Source: Mermis nigrescens (Eukaryota; Nematoda; Enoplea; Mermithida; Mermithidae). Taken from it: a DNA stretch of 64,000 nt. A program made the position numbers and the translations under genes. Positions 21,876 to 34,004 of this stretch are shown here, piece by piece; position 1 is the stretch's first letter, and the number at the start of each line of letters is the position of its first letter. The stretch lies in contig JAVLUZ010000223.1 in the NCBI GenBank assembly GCA_036768485.1, positions 2,249,893 to 2,313,892 of the forward strand, written 5' to 3'. The notes under the pieces were generated by a model. That model had not been told where the DNA came from, did not search any database, and saw only the letters and a program-made list of their open reading frames with translations.

Positions 21876-22098
21876 GTAAGTGCTTATTTTTAATTAATTT
21901 TCTCATTTATTCAAGCGTGAAAATCTATTAAGCGGCTTTTTATGAATTCTTATTTTATTGTAGAGCTTCACAGCACATCTGATAAGAATCAATAACAAAA
22001 CTGACGTGATGAGGTCCTCATAGTGACAACGTTGGATTCTTCCATTATGTAAAATATATAAATAACTTCATCTTTGCTTCTGGTATATTATAATCTTA

Positions 22099-24502
22099 CT
22101 AGCAATAAAAAATGCTCCGATGAAGAGAGAAAGGTGAAAATAGTTTTATTCATTCATCGTTATGGATGTAAAAGGAGGGGACTAGGAAAAAATTCACTAC
22201 ATATACGCGCAAAAGCTATTAGAATGTGCTAAACAGTTATGACTTCGTCTAAACAACGCTAAAATCAAAGTATATTCTGCGGTCAATTCCTGTTTCTGCT
22301 GACTGAATGGAGTTGACCACGGATGAATTTGGCTGCTGCCCATTTATGGATATATGTACATACATACATAGCTGATAACCAACATGCTACAAAATGTCTA
22401 GGCATGTACATATCTTATTTTTATCTTATTTTTCTTAATTAGTCCTTTAAAATTTTACATCTCTAAGTAATCCTGTATTCAAAGTTTCTTTAGATCATGC
22501 AAGTCTGCAGTTTTCTTTTAAACTTTTTCAACATCGGAAACTAAGGCTTAAATATCGTTAAACAGCGCTAATGAGAAATTAACAGTTTTTCCAAGCTTGC
22601 CTTCAATTTTAATCAGTTGTTAATATTCAAAATCACCACTCTCACCGAAATTTTTAACTGCCCAACAGATTTCTTTAATCACTTGTAACAAATTATTTGA
22701 GTTTACTTATTTTACTAAAGCCTTTTATTTATTTTTCGCTGCTGTGACAATCGAAGAGCATAAGCTGAGCAAAACATAAATTGTAGTTTGTCTGCATTGT
22801 AAGCAAATGCAAAAAGTTTCATGTGAAATTAATCGCTAGAAGTAGAGACATCTGAAATCGTGTCAGTATTTTTGAGAGCCGTTCGCTTGCTGCTTTCGTT
22901 TAATTGTCCCTATCGCACTTAAGTTGTTATACACCAAGAGCGTTCATAGGTTGATATTTTGGCTTGCTACTAGCTCGCTCTCATTGATAAAACATCTTCA
23001 GAACATTTCGTAATTTTCTCTGACACTACTTTAGCTGCTTTAGATCTTTACCATTTTGGGAATGGAGAGTAGTAAATCTTAGTCAATTTGTAATATCGGA
23101 GGTGTGACAAACCCCCAGGAGCCAAATTTAGGAAGTAACATCTAAGCTGTGCTTCTGCGAAGAGGCAAGAACACTAAATTTCAGTTGATGGATAGGGTGT
23201 GTTTGGGCTACTGTATCTCAAAAAACAATCCGCAAATTTATATCAGATGCTATAGCAAGGTCATGGACATCACGAAGACATGCTTGACATTTAATTAAAT
23301 GCTATGATTTGAGATTTTTAGCAATTTGCAATTTTAAAGAACGTTTTTTCCTGTGATGCTTTCCTTCGATCTTTTTGAAAAATCGTGAATTCAATGTGAA
23401 GAATGGAAATTTTTTCACCAGAAGGGGAGGATGAAAAATGTTTTGCTTGGAGGGGATGAAACCATGTATCATGTATGGTAAATATATGATCAGCAAATCA
23501 AGTATGGTTCAGGTAAACTAACAGTCTTTCTAAGCCAATTGAATGAAATAGCAAACATCGATGCATCCAAGACAATTGAGGAAATTGTTGTTTAAAACAG
23601 TAGGAAACAGTTGAGACAGACTAAATTTAGGTACACTAGCATGCCCGTAACGACTGTGTGCACTAATCAATTGGCCCCTGCTTTACTTGCTATAATGCTC
23701 ATAACAAAATAAAACAACTTTAAATACAATACCACTTAGTTGTCTATCAATCAGGATACGAAGCTAGTCAGCGTTGCTACTTGCCAGCAATTTAAAAAAA
23801 GTAAACATTATAGATTTCGTTTATACACTCTTATCTGAAACTTTGAAAATTATTTAAAAAAGACACTTTTTCAGAAACCGCAGAATATACTTCGATTTTT
23901 TCGCGTTGTTTAGAGAAAGTGTGATTTTTAACAGATTTTGCGACTTTGGGTAGCTTTTTCCTAGTCCCCTCCTTTTACATCATTGATAATCCACAATTCC
24001 AAGCATAGTTTCCTCGAGGTCGAAAATTCAGGGGGTGAAATCCTAAAATATGGGACCACTAAATTTAAAGTTCTAGCCCTTTTTTGCAGGTCACATATGA
24101 AAAATGGCTCAAACATCCTGTATAGCACGTTTTAATTAGAAAAACTGCATTTTTAATTACTTTTTGTTCCATTCTGACTATTTTCGTCACTCTTGTAAGT
24201 AAAAAATATAAGATTTAATCTAAAATTTTGACTTTTCAGATCATTTTAAGCTCATTCTAGGTATTTGATGGGTAAACAGAACAGAAATGTAAGAGTCGGC
24301 GCGAAGCGCCGAAAATTTCTTACATCTTCACTGCTTTTCTACCCTAAAATCATGCAGAACATGTTAGATAGCTCAAAATCGTCGGACAGTGATTCAAGTC
24401 TCGGACCCTAAGGTGGGGGTAATACCCCCTCACCCCCATGTGGGAATGTGTGATTCCAAGTATGTTCATCTTTTTGTTCCATCGGAGCATTTTTCTTTGC
24501 TA
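22099..24502. mobile_element. Second copy of the CTAGCAA TIR element, expanded and interrupted
   Basis: Left terminus at 22099 (CTAGCAATAAAAAATGCTCC). The right half, 23517-24003 plus 24461-24502, matches 19943-20483 closely. The interior is longer than in the 800-bp copy, and a 449-bp element interrupts the right TIR at 24004-24452. Confidence 0.75.
24004..24452. mobile_element. 449-bp insertion with 8-bp duplication
   Basis: Flanked by ATTCCAAG at 23996-24003 and 24453-24460, which restores the interrupted TIR of the host element exactly. Termini CATAGTTTCC and, reversed, CACACATTCCC. The interior is homologous to 3433-3712 and carries GGCGCGAAGCGCC. Confidence 0.85.
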
Positions 24503-24529
24503 TAGGTATATATTTGTGAAAGAGTGTTT

Positions 24530-24700
24530 GTGTGTTCGGGGTTAGCTCCGGCCCCATAACACTTGGTGGGCTGACGTTTTGGCCCGAGCTCGGCCTACGG
24601 GCTGGGGGTGTAGTAGCGAGATTTAAATTTCACCAACCCCACCCATGCACCCTGTACAGAGAAGAAGCAGGAGGCGTCCATATGCTTAAGCATGGCCGAT
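24530..24700. other. GC-rich island of unknown nature
   Basis: A compact GC-rich block (GGTTAGCTCCGGCCCCATAA, GGCCCGAGCTCGGCC) standing out from AT-rich surroundings directly after the end of the CTAGCAA element. It is open in one frame for 70 codons but shows no family resemblance and has GC-rich palindromes instead. It could be a structured repeat head. Confidence 0.3.
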
Positions 24701-26413
24701 TTCGGGACATGGCCGATTTTTTCAAATTTCGAAAATCGGAATAAATTCAGTTTACTTTATTTCCGGATTACGGTACTTTTGCCGCTGCGTGCGTTATAAG
24801 ATAGAATTGGACGTAATATAGTCTACATAATGCTACAAGATGGACAATGCTATATGGTATAATGATGTGACATAAGATACCCTGTCTGTGCAATAACATG
24901 TAGTGATATAAGATAGGCCCATAACATCAAAAATATGGGCTTGATAAAAACAATTATCATCAAAATATGATTTTTTGCTGAAGAATTTTCAAAACCATTC
25001 TGTAACGTCAAAAATATGGTTGATCAAAAAAATGGTTGACAAAAAACATTTTAAAAAATCCAAAGAATAAAATATGGTTTTTACCAACAATTTTTTTTAG
25101 AAATATCCCGAAAACATCAAAAGTCCCAAAAAATAAAAAATAGAAGAGACAACTCAATTCCATATAGCTATCAGGCCTAAGTTTAGCTGGGCAACGCCGG
25201 ATAGCTCAACTAGTTATAAATATAGGCAGATTTCGAATTTTTTATTATATGTTTCAACATCTTCGTTAGGTCTAAGCTTGACTTTAATCCACCCAAGTGG
25301 AAATCGGTTTAAGCCTCACCTTAGCCGGATCACGCATCTTTGAACATATACATCTGATTTTCATTGTCAGAGGTCTGACAACATTAAAAATATATTTTTC
25401 ACTAGCGGTTTAGACCCCTCCAAGAATCTGAAATACTCCTCACAACTTACGATAGACCTTCTTCATTGATTTTTGTCGTCTATTTTTCGATATATTTGCC
25501 AGTTTTGCCCCATTCAGACCTTCATGATTCTGTTGTTGCCCATGTATGGTAACTACTTATTACGATAGAGTTAAGTAACAAATAGTAATTTTATGTTAAG
25601 ATTTTTTTGTGAAATAAGAACCAAATTTTAAAGTAAGATTGAGTCAACCGACTGAATCCTACATATGTAGTTTGAATTAAATGAGTGACTTCTTTAGACT
25701 AAAATTTTGAGTAACAACTGGGTATGGGTGACAAAATGATTATTTTTGAATTTTTTTATTTTTCCAAAAAATGAACAAAAATATTTTCTGGCAAGATCAA
25801 GTTCTTAGATTACGGTTTCGATATCCGTCGCGAACAGCGCTTAGCGATTCGGGGTCCGGTTTCTATCTATTCAGGTTTAGGGCCAACTTGAGCCAGACTT
25901 CAATTTCAAGGACACACGGTCAGATTTAAACCTGGCTTGAGCCACACTTTACAGAAATGGCACCCTGGACTATAGTCCGTTTCATTTGCTCCAGAGATTT
26001 TTGAAAAACTAACAGTGACTACAAAAGTGTTTTGTAATAATGCGACAGGAACGATATTAGTATATCGAATCATAGGATTGGCACTGTCCAGGGCGATACT
26101 CTTTCAGCTTTATAGGCTTGTTAGTGACCTCTCTAGCCTTAATGTGGAATAAATTTGTGAAAAATCTCGAAACAGACTAGTTTTAAATTTAAAGCTCACC
26201 ACGCTGTTTGAAAAAAGGAAGGCGTTAAAATCATACGAGTTCATCGTTTTTTGTAGCATTTTAACCTTCCAATTGAGCATATGCAAAAACGTACTTGCAC
26301 ATACTCGTACATATGTAAATAATGAAAAATAATAACGATTAAATAATTATAAATAACGACTCAAAGAATGCAATCTCCGGATAATACACACCTGCTGACA
26401 AGGCTGTTGCGTA
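24701..26413. other. Non-coding, AT-rich
   Basis: No exon recognised. Contains short repeat traces and a CTATAGTCCGTTTCA terminus near 25971 resembling the palindromic MITE at 13806-13975. Confidence 0.45.
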
Positions 26414-26797
26414 CATAGATGGGCAGCAGCTAAGTTCTATGGGGTGATGGGGCAAAATCACTAAAAATTGAATTCTGTGGGTTTATCGATTTCAGGAGTC
26501 GTCTGCATAGGTGGACAGCACTGAAATTCTGGGGGGGGTGAAAAAATTTTCAAAGGTCAAAGAATGGTCTTAAAAGTGTTCGTATGGCGAAAAAACACCA
26601 TTTTTCGACGTTTCTCATCGAGCACTATCTAATGACATCAAAAAATCGCTAAAAAAGCAGAAAAAATTTCAAAATTTGAATTTGGGGGGGGTATTTCAAC
26701 TTCTGGGGGTGCATACCCCCCAAACCCTCCCCTACGCCCATGTGTGGTCGCCCGGTGCTCGGGGTTTAAACCCTCTAGATCCCCACGCCCATGAATG
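26414..26797. mobile_element. Outer MITE interrupted by a related MITE
   Basis: TIR CATAGATGGGCAGC at the left and CCCATGAATG at the right, with GTTGCGTA / GTTGCGCA (26406-26413, 26798-26805; 7 of 8). The element at 26506-26746 lies within it. Both share the same terminal motif, so this is self-insertion within a superfamily. Confidence 0.8.
26506..26746 (-). mobile_element. hAT-like MITE, G/C-run family, nested, minus orientation
   Basis: Begins CATAGGTGGACAGC and ends CCCATGTGTG. Flanks GTCGTCTG and GTCGCCCG match at 6 of 8. Confidence 0.8.
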
Positions 26798-26892
26798 GTT
26801 GCGCAAACACGTATCAGTGTGTAAATTCACATGCTTCATGCATGCGCTCGTATAATGAGCACCTATAGCCTCGATCCCTAAGTGGTGTGCAT

Positions 26893-27052
26893 CGTAGATG
26901 GGCAGAGACCTAATTCTGGGATGTCCGATGGAGTAAAATCGCCAAAAATAATACCGGAAATTTATTCTGGGAGTCTATCCAGTTTGAGGGAAGGTCCGCC
27001 GGATTCCCGATTTTCCAAACCCCCTTTCCCCAGACCCCCACACCCACGAGTG
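26893..27052. mobile_element. 160-bp MITE just upstream of the kinase exon
   Basis: Perfect 8-bp duplication GTGTGCAT at 26885-26892 and 27053-27060. Starts CGTAGATGGGCAG and ends CCCACGAGTG. It lies 40 bp before the kinase exon acceptor, so it sits where a branch point and polypyrimidine tract would be. Confidence 0.85.
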
Positions 27053-27092
27053 GTGTGCATTATCCGAGTTTGACATAGGTTTGTCATTGCAG

Positions 27093-27685
27093 GGGTCGCT
27101 TGATAAATTGCTAAGATGTGGACTAGTGACAGAAGGAGCGAAACGTAAAATTTGCGTCCAAGTAGCCAACGGAATGCGTTACTTGCACATGCACCATATA
27201 TTCACCGAGATTTAGCCGCGCGAAACATTTTGATCAATCGGTCTCCAGCAAACAGTGCCATAACAGCCAAGATCGGTGATTTCGGCCTGAGTCGGCGTGA
27301 TGAGTCAGGACATGGGTATGAACTGAAACGTTCCAAGAAATTGCCGCTCAAGTGGATGGCGCCCGAGTGCTTTGTACAACGGCGTTGGACGTCAGCTAGC
27401 GACGTCTGGAGCTGCGGAATATTCATGTGGGAGGTGTACGAGAATGGCAAAGAACTGTATAGCGACGACCCCAGAATCACTCTTAATTTGAAGGGGCTTC
27501 AACTTTTTATAAGTACGGGCAATCACCCATTAAGGCCAGAACACGTTTCGGGCTATATCTGGAATGTGATGCGGTCCTGCTGGCGTTTGGACCCGGCGAA
27601 AAGGCCAAACTTCAGACAATTGAAAGACATTCTCAATTATAAGGGAATTGATATCGTTGGAGCGTCAAAGCGATATATCAGCTAA
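27093..27685 (+). CDS. Tyrosine-kinase C-terminal half, frameshifted
   Basis: Acceptor TCATTGCAG to 27092, reading GSLDKLLRCG, the end of the hinge and start of the C-lobe (family pattern xGSLxxxLR). VANGMRYLH follows, then the frame breaks. One base is missing at about 27197-27202, after which the catalytic loop HRDLAARN, DFG (27278-27286), KWMAPE, SDVWSCGIFMWE and CW...RPNF are all intact, ending in a stop at 27683-27685. HRDLAARN plus KWMAPE are hallmarks of tyrosine kinases. The usual GxxPYPG segment is replaced by ENGKELYSDD, so it is divergent. N-lobe exons were not found, apart from the doubtful 21677 exon. It may be a recent pseudogene or a single-base sequence error; otherwise the kinase domain would be complete from here on. 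Confidence 0.8.
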
Positions 27686-28268
27686 ATTTTTATGGTCGGT
27701 ATAAATTCTACGTCTAGAATATCTATGTAATCAGTGCTAGATGGAAGGCCAAAAACACCTTTTAAGATAGTTGACAGATGACTGGCGGATGGATTACCTG
27801 CATGCGTACATGGGCACCATTCAAAATCCACGGGGTTCGATGGGGAGAAATCGTCAAAAATATCACCAAAAGTTAATTATGAGGGGTATTTGGATTTTGG
27901 GGCTCTTTTATATTTCGGTGGTCCAGTCAGACCCCCCATGAAGCCCGTATGTGCCTGCAAATTTTATTTTTAACCTAGACTAAACATCGGGAAATTTTTT
28001 TCCTAGATGGAAATAATAATTCTTTGCGAGGAATAATAAATTAGGAACGGGGACAGAATGGGTAATTAATCTGAATATTTTTACGAAATTGCTCCAAATT
28101 GTCTTTGATTGTCAATTAATGTATACAATTATTGATAAAATAATTTTTTATATTATTTAAATATTTAAACTGCTGTTTGGGCGGGCCACGTGGGGGCTCG
28201 ATTAATATAAAATTTTAAAGTCTTTCCATATGTATGTGACTGACCCCAAGATTAAACTTACCTTCGGA

Positions 28269-28466
28269 CAGGGGCGGATTTAGAGGGGGCGGGGGCGGCC
28301 GCCCCTCCACCTATTGGCCCGAAATAGTGCGCAAAATTAAGGATTTTTGAGCGATTTTCAGCGATTTTTATGTTAAAACGGCTAATTTTCCCGCCCAAGT
28401 CATGGTTCCGCCCCCCCCCTTAGGGGTACCGCCCCCCCCTTAGAAAAAATCCTAGATCCGCCTCTG
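28269..28466. mobile_element. hAT-like MITE, 198 bp, CAGGGGCGGAT family
   Basis: TIRs CAGGGGCGGATTTAG and, reversed, CAGAGGCGGATCTAGG. Duplication CCTTCGGA / CCTTCAGA at 28261-28268 and 28467-28474 (7 of 8). The outer sequence is a strong match to the generic hAT terminal pattern CAGxG. Confidence 0.9.
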
Positions 28467-28912
28467 CCTTCAGACATACCATCTGTGAACTTATATTTAC
28501 ATATCAAGGTACTTAATTTACCATATTTTCCAAGAATAATATGTCATTATTACTTTTCTTGGAAATGTGATGTTCACATTTTTACTCGAATCTCAAATGC
28601 GTAGTTAAATTTTGAAGTTTTCCACATGGTCAGCTGGACTTTAATTTGTCCCCCTCAGTCACACATGTGATTGGATTCCATGAAAGTCGTTCGACGATTC
28701 GCATTTAATAACTGATGGAAAGTATTTAAAAATATGACAGCTTGAATCGTTGTTGAAAAAAGGATTATATACAGGGTGGCCCATAAAAAAGGTACAAAAT
28801 GTTTTTGTTACAACGATAGCTGTGTTGAATGTAGCGCAAAGTAATAAACGATTTTAAATGAACAAAAAGCGACGAGATCGCAAAGTTTCAGTGAGTTACT
28901 CCTTAAATTGCG

Positions 28913-29403
28913 ATTTCGGTTTACACTTTTGTAAACGTCACTTTTTTGGTACATTACAACCGGAAAAAGTTGTTAAATAGCGCTAAAAATGGTACATAAA
29001 CTCTTCTTTATAAATTTTGTTCTATTTAACTTTGAGTAATGCGGCTTGAATCAACCGATAGAGAAAACATTTGTACACAAGAGTTTTAACTTTGTGGCTT
29101 TAAATTTTTGAAATAAGCCTATTGCAACGTGTTTTTTAATGAACCCAATTTTCATGTAAAATACAAAGGCAGATAAAGTGTAACGTGATGAAAAACTCAC
29201 AAAACTGAAGTAGAAACGAACAATAAAATAGATAACTCTGAAATTAGGACATTCAGCAGTAGAGAGTTTATTATGGCTTTCACTGCCGAAAAATTTCAGA
29301 TTGACGTTCGAATTAGAGATTTACTAATTAACACTAGATAGCAACTTTTTCCGTTGTAGCTTACCAAAAAAGTTGTGTTTACAAAAGTGTGAACCGAAAA
29401 GGC
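28913..29403. repeat. Inverted repeat around ~360-bp spacer
   Basis: 28913-28978 (TTTCGGTTTACACTTTTGTA ... ACCGGAAAAAGTTG) is mirrored at 29341-29403. A CAGGGTGGCCCATAAA motif at 28773 may mark an outer terminus. Probably a non-autonomous DNA transposon; no target duplication resolved. Confidence 0.6.
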
Positions 29404-29784
29404 AATAGCAAGCAAAACTCAATAAACTTTACAACATTGTTGCCCTATATTGCTGTTTCAAAAAACGTTAATAATTTTGCGATATGTTTTACACAATAGG
29501 AGTTATGAACAAAACATTCCTACTATAGTCTGTTTCATTTCATTGAACCCTTTTTCCTCAACTTTCAAATTCGAATTGGAATACGCTTATTACTGTAACT
29601 CGTCCAATTCCGCTTACGGATTCGCTATTCGTCTATTGTGGTCGGCTGCGCTATTCTGTTCGCTCGATTCGTGATAATGGCCGATCAACGAGCTGATCTG
29701 CGTCCCATCCTGCCCGTACTACAACCCTATCAGCAAATTCAAGAAAAAGGATTGCGAGATACTGAATTCTGGTCGGCTACCAGG

Positions 29785-29949
29785 CACAGATAGTCGAAAT
29801 TACGGGGGAGGGTGATGGGAAAAAATCGCCAAAAATAGCACCGAAAATTCAATTCTGGTGGTCTGTTGATTTCGGGAGGGGTCATCCTCATTCGGGGGAG
29901 GAGGTAATCCGCCGGAATCTGGGTGTCTAGACTTTTGCGCCCATCTGTG
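29785..29949. mobile_element. 165-bp MITE
   Basis: Duplication CTACCAGG / CTGCCAGG (29777-29784, 29950-29957; 7 of 8). Starts CACAGATAG and ends GCGCCCATCTGTG. Interior 'AAAAATCGCCAAAAATAGCACC' type, as in 26893-27052. Confidence 0.75.
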
Positions 29950-31411
29950 CTGCCAGGACGATGGTGAAAATTTGACGAATTTCATGGAGTCTTAATTCTG
30001 GCAAACGTAGTTCTGCTCCAGGCTGATGATCGAATTTTCAAAAAGTAAGACGTCAAAAACATGCAGAAAAATCAAGCTAACTTATGTAGCAGTTAAGTAG
30101 AAATGCTGGATGGTCAAATTTTTTCACGTTTTTCGACAAAATTAGGTTTTCTCCCTACGGAGTGTGTTGCTTTGGGCAGGATGTTGGTTAATCGCTGTTT
30201 TCTGGGTCTTTTGACACCTAAACTTTTTATCCTACGTATACCTGCATGCCCGTATCCACGATTTTGTTTCGAGGGGGCAGAACAGGTCTTTTGAAAACAT
30301 AAAGGGGGCCAAACAGTGAATTAAAAAACATGTTTGAAGGCCACGAGAGCTGCACACTTTATAAATTTTGCTATCCAGATTCCTTAAATATGGCTAGAAT
30401 CCAAGGGACACTCTCTTCGAGGTTTGGGGTGGCGCGCTGAAGCGCCCCTCAGCGGGGTCCGCGGCAGAGTTCCTGGAAAATTTGGTGTAAGAAGCAACTT
30501 AAAGTTGAATCGTAAAGTTACAAATTTTAAAAAATCAGCCCAATTTAGGTTCTGATATCAGTCCGGAAATAGTCAGACTTCATCACTAAAATTTTTTATC
30601 ATTCACAAAAATGTCGAATATTCTCGTTTCTTGCGTGGATCTCATTCTCTGCGTAAAATCTGCGAGAAACAGAAGACATATAGATGTGCTTTAGATTGTA
30701 TAAAGATTAAATATTAAGTATTTTCACCTCGCGTTTGGGATGAAGTATACAATACTTAATTGTGAAATTCGGCGCAAAGAGTCAAAAATTTTTGCGATTT
30801 TTTGCTATGAAAAGCAAGGGTGAAAGGAAAAAATCATTCTCAAATTTCATCTGGGGGGCATGGCCCCTAATCTTCTGGATACGGGCCTGTAGGTATACAT
30901 ACGTAGGTATGTATCTTTCGATTTTTCAGGGCTAGGTACATATTTATATATATTGTGTTGCTAGTGTAATACGTTGACACCTGCCCATAAAAACGGAGCA
31001 CGTACGGCCTTTATATTTGAAAAAATTAAAAAATAAAAATTCTCAGTTTCTCTTAGCCATTTGTATTCATACCCGATGTAGATTTTATTGGCAGCATTTA
31101 AAGGGTGCACTAAAATCTTATTTTGTGTAGTTTAAGCATAAAACCGTGAATGAATAGGTCTTAATCTTGTTTAGAATGATTTTAAATTATGAATATTTAC
31201 AACTCGTTTTGTATTATTCATCTGCTTTTTAAAAGTATATGTAAGGAAAATTTTCCTTCAAAGCCTGCATTTAAACTTTCAGATGAAATATTTCTATCGT
31301 AATCTATTTTATTCAATTTTAAACAACTTTGAAATTTGCTATTTCATTCCTCTTTCATATTTTCTCGTTATACCATCATTACTCGGCTTATTTACCATTT
31401 TTACTTTATAG

Positions 31412-31533
31412 ATCCCTTTAGCGCCCTGCATTATCGTCAGTAATTTGGATTCATCCGTCAGACAGTGGCTCCTGCTTAGAAGATTTGATAGAAGCAGCAC
31501 TTTGTACTCTCTAAGTGGAACTAATTTTGCTAG
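31412..31533 (+). CDS. Putative exon, unassigned
   Basis: Acceptor TACTTTATAG and a strong donor TAG|GTAAGT. Only one frame is open (40 codons plus two bases), reading VSNLDSSVRQWLLLRRFDRS. Same strand as the UNC-13 exons, but its outgoing phase (2) does not join directly to the exon at 33510 in the recognised frame, so an intermediate exon or another gene would be needed. Confidence 0.35.
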
Positions 31534-31575
31534 GTAAGTCAATTCGTATGGATTCTCCCTAACAATTTTTTCGAA

Positions 31576-31823
31576 GGGGGCGTGGGGGGTTGGGGGTATG
31601 CACCCCCCAGAAGCTGGAATACCCCCCCAGAAATCAAAATACCCCCAGAATTCAATTTTTGAAATTTTTTTGCTTTTTTAGGGATTTTTTGATGCTATTG
31701 GATAGTGCTTGATGAGGAACGTCGAAAAATGGTGTTTTTTCGCCATATGACCACTTTTAATACCATTTTTTCACCTTTGAAAATTTCTTCACCCCCCAGA
31801 ATTTTGGTGCTGCTCCACCTATG
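31576..31823 (+). mobile_element. G/C-run family MITE, 5' end eroded
   Basis: Contains the G-run, C-run, TTGATGCTATTGGATAGTGC and CGCCATATGACCAC blocks and ends CCACCTATG. The left terminus is damaged (GGGGGCGTGG only), so no duplication can be read. Confidence 0.75.
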
Positions 31824-32255
31824 GTTGAAAGGGGAAAGATAATTTGAAAATGTTGCACTTTTCACTATGTATGTACAGCATGAGAATTCGGGGTGGTGGT
31901 CAGGCCCAAAAAAGTTTTAAAAGAGTCTTTTTGGGGCTAAAAACGGCTGGGTACGCGTGAAAAACACTGTTCTTTGATGTTTCGGACAATGCTCGTTCTT
32001 TTTAGCAAAATTGAAGCATAAAAAAATTTCGAAAAAAAGTTGAAAAAGATCAAGTAGATTGAACAAAATATACCTAGTCAAAAAGTGAAAGCCGAAAATT
32101 TGAGACTTTTGAGCAAGTAGATAGCTAAACACCCTTAAAAAGGCACCTTTTCTACAAATTTTTGGAAATTTTTGTAAACTTGAAAAATCGAATATTCTGG
32201 GGGTCAGTTGCCATTATGGGGAGTCGAACCTTCCAAACCACCCCGCCCTACAAGA

Positions 32256-32705
32256 CACGGTTTTTTTTGTATTCGGCAAAGATTTTTCGCGACGTACAAA
32301 GACTTTTGGGGACCGTCTTTGTACATGTACAAAGATTTTTTGGAAGACAAAAACTGCAAAAAAGGTTCGAAATTCGCAAAAATTCTCGGCGCTCCGCGCC
32401 GAAATGAGCAATTGTGTGTTCTATATATCTTTATAATTTCAGAAATTGCATTTTGAAAGGAAAAATGCCAAATTTTTCGGCGCTTCGCGCCGTTTTGAGA
32501 CGATTATTACTGATTTTTGCCCTCAGAAACCTAGAAATTGCTAAAATGCATAACCAAAGGTCGAACAACTCTGTTTTTGCCACACTAAAATCGCTACTGT
32601 ACCATTTTATAGTACCCAAAAATTTGTGTGTACGAAATGTACAAAGACTTTTAGGGACCATCTTTGTACATGTACAAACGGACCTTGTACAAGAAAAAAA
32701 CACTG
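32256..32705 (+). mobile_element. hAT-like MITE, 450 bp, CAGTGTTTTTTT family
   Basis: Perfect 8-bp duplication CTACAAGA at 32248-32255 and 32706-32713. TIRs CACGGTTTTTTTT and, reversed, CAGTGTTTTTTTC. Internal palindromic TTTGTACATGTACAAAGA modules near both ends, and two GGCGC(T/G)CGCGCC-type palindromes. Second copy, opposite strand, at 41831-42277. No transposase. Confidence 0.93.
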
Positions 32706-33128
32706 CTACAAGAACATGTCTGCTTCTCACCACATTAATTATATGTTTTTGTCAATTCGATATTTAATTTATTGCCTTTCATTCTTTCGCCTCAAATGCG
32801 ATCAAATCTGTGCATAAAAGATATTTTGAAAAAGGCAGTATCCCTACATTTTTTTAAAATAGCCGCAAATATGTAGGTCGAAAAAGTCGCCTTAACAAGC
32901 TGAATAGCGGTCTTTTTCCTCTGTTTTACCTTGCATTCCTCAATTTAAAATAATTTTGGTGCAAGGTTTCTCCGAAACATTACAAATTTTTTAAACTTTG
33001 ATCATTTTCGACTGTTTTATATAAAAAAATAAATTTTTTCTACGTTAGCGCCTGGTGTTGATTAATGTGGATGTCATTAAATTCAACTCAATCGTTCAAT
33101 ATTTAATATTATTATTTACATACATGTA

Positions 33129-33335
33129 GCGGCTCAAACTTTGGGGGTCCCGGCCCGGCCATTTTCAGGGGGTGGGGTATATGACCTCCAATTTTTGGTA
33201 AAAAACGGCCATAAAACGTCTAAAAACGGCTCAAAAATTCCATATTTTTCAAAAATGGGAGGGTCAAAAATTTTCTGGCTTTGGGGGGATGGGGGTACGT
33301 CCGACTTTGGGTGGGGGATCCCCCATCCCCTCTGT
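33129..33335. mobile_element. 207-bp element flanked by TACATGTA
   Basis: TACATGTA at 33121-33128 and 33336-33343. The interior (GGTCCCGGCCCGGCC, AACGGCCATAAAACGTC) resembles, in reverse, the outer element at 46146-46650. The 8-mer is self-complementary, so the boundary could shift. Confidence 0.65.
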
Positions 33336-33509
33336 TACATGTAAGATTATATATACAAGAATTGGGCGATCCATTACCTGTTTATAGTAAAAAAGATTTA
33401 GTAGAATTTCAAAAGTATTTTTTACAATATAAATCGACGAGATCGTTGCATAGCGTCCTACTGTTGTTAATCGATGTTTGTTAAGTAAAATGACTGAATT
33501 TTGTTTTAG

Positions 33510-33607
33510 CAAATCAACGGACCCGCAGCACATCTAGCTTTTGAACACTACACGCTTCATGGATTGTCTTTAGCGGATTATGGTCTAGATTGTTGGTGTA
33601 GTATCAG
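33510..33607 (+). CDS. unc-13 homologue: UNC-13 exon (start of MUN region)
   Basis: Acceptor TTGTTTTAG to 33509 and donor AG|GTATGA at 33608; 32 codons plus two bases. It reads FEHYTLHGLSLADYGLDCWC, which I associate with the start of the MUN domain shared by UNC-13/Munc13, with CAPS as the alternative. The downstream exons fix the family as UNC-13. The following exon, which should begin with one base and end in phase 0 before 40327, was not found; it may lie in the assembly gap or be too diverged to recognise. Confidence 0.7.
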
Positions 33608-34004
33608 GTATGATATGTAACTGGATAAACTTATACATTCTATTAGACAACTGCTCAAAACAAACAATAACAACAGTGGCACTACGCTACATATAAATAA
33701 CAGTAAACTATAAAAGATTATTCTTTAAGATAAACTAAATGCCAAACGTAAAAGTAACAGAAAATAAGATACATATCAGACATGTAATATTGGCAGTGAG
33801 AGCATTAAGCTATTTTTGGGGGCTTCAATATTTAGATAAAAATGCCAAAAAAAGCACCTGAAAATAATCTAAAAGCGCAGTTTTTGACAAAGATAGATGG
33901 GTGGCCGGGGAATTGGGTGAAAAATCTCAAAGTTTTGGTATGAAGATTGACTGAAATTGATTTGGGTTCCCTATCCCTTGTTGCATGTACTATACACATA
34001 TATG

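Larger units (their letters stand above)
27686..31411. other. Intergenic or intronic, repeat-rich
   Basis: Contains short MITEs (about 27808-27950, 28269-28466, 29785-29949), an inverted-repeat structure at 28913-29403 and a repeat bounded by GCCCGTATCCACG (30249) and GATACGGGCCTG (30878-30889). No exon was identified. If UNC-13 starts upstream of this block, the kinase would be nested in it or the scaffold misjoined. Confidence 0.45.

Noticed and set aside
24532..24744. 70-aa frame in the GC-rich island
   Set aside because: No homology recognised, and the region looks like structured repeat DNA; kept only as an unexplained island.
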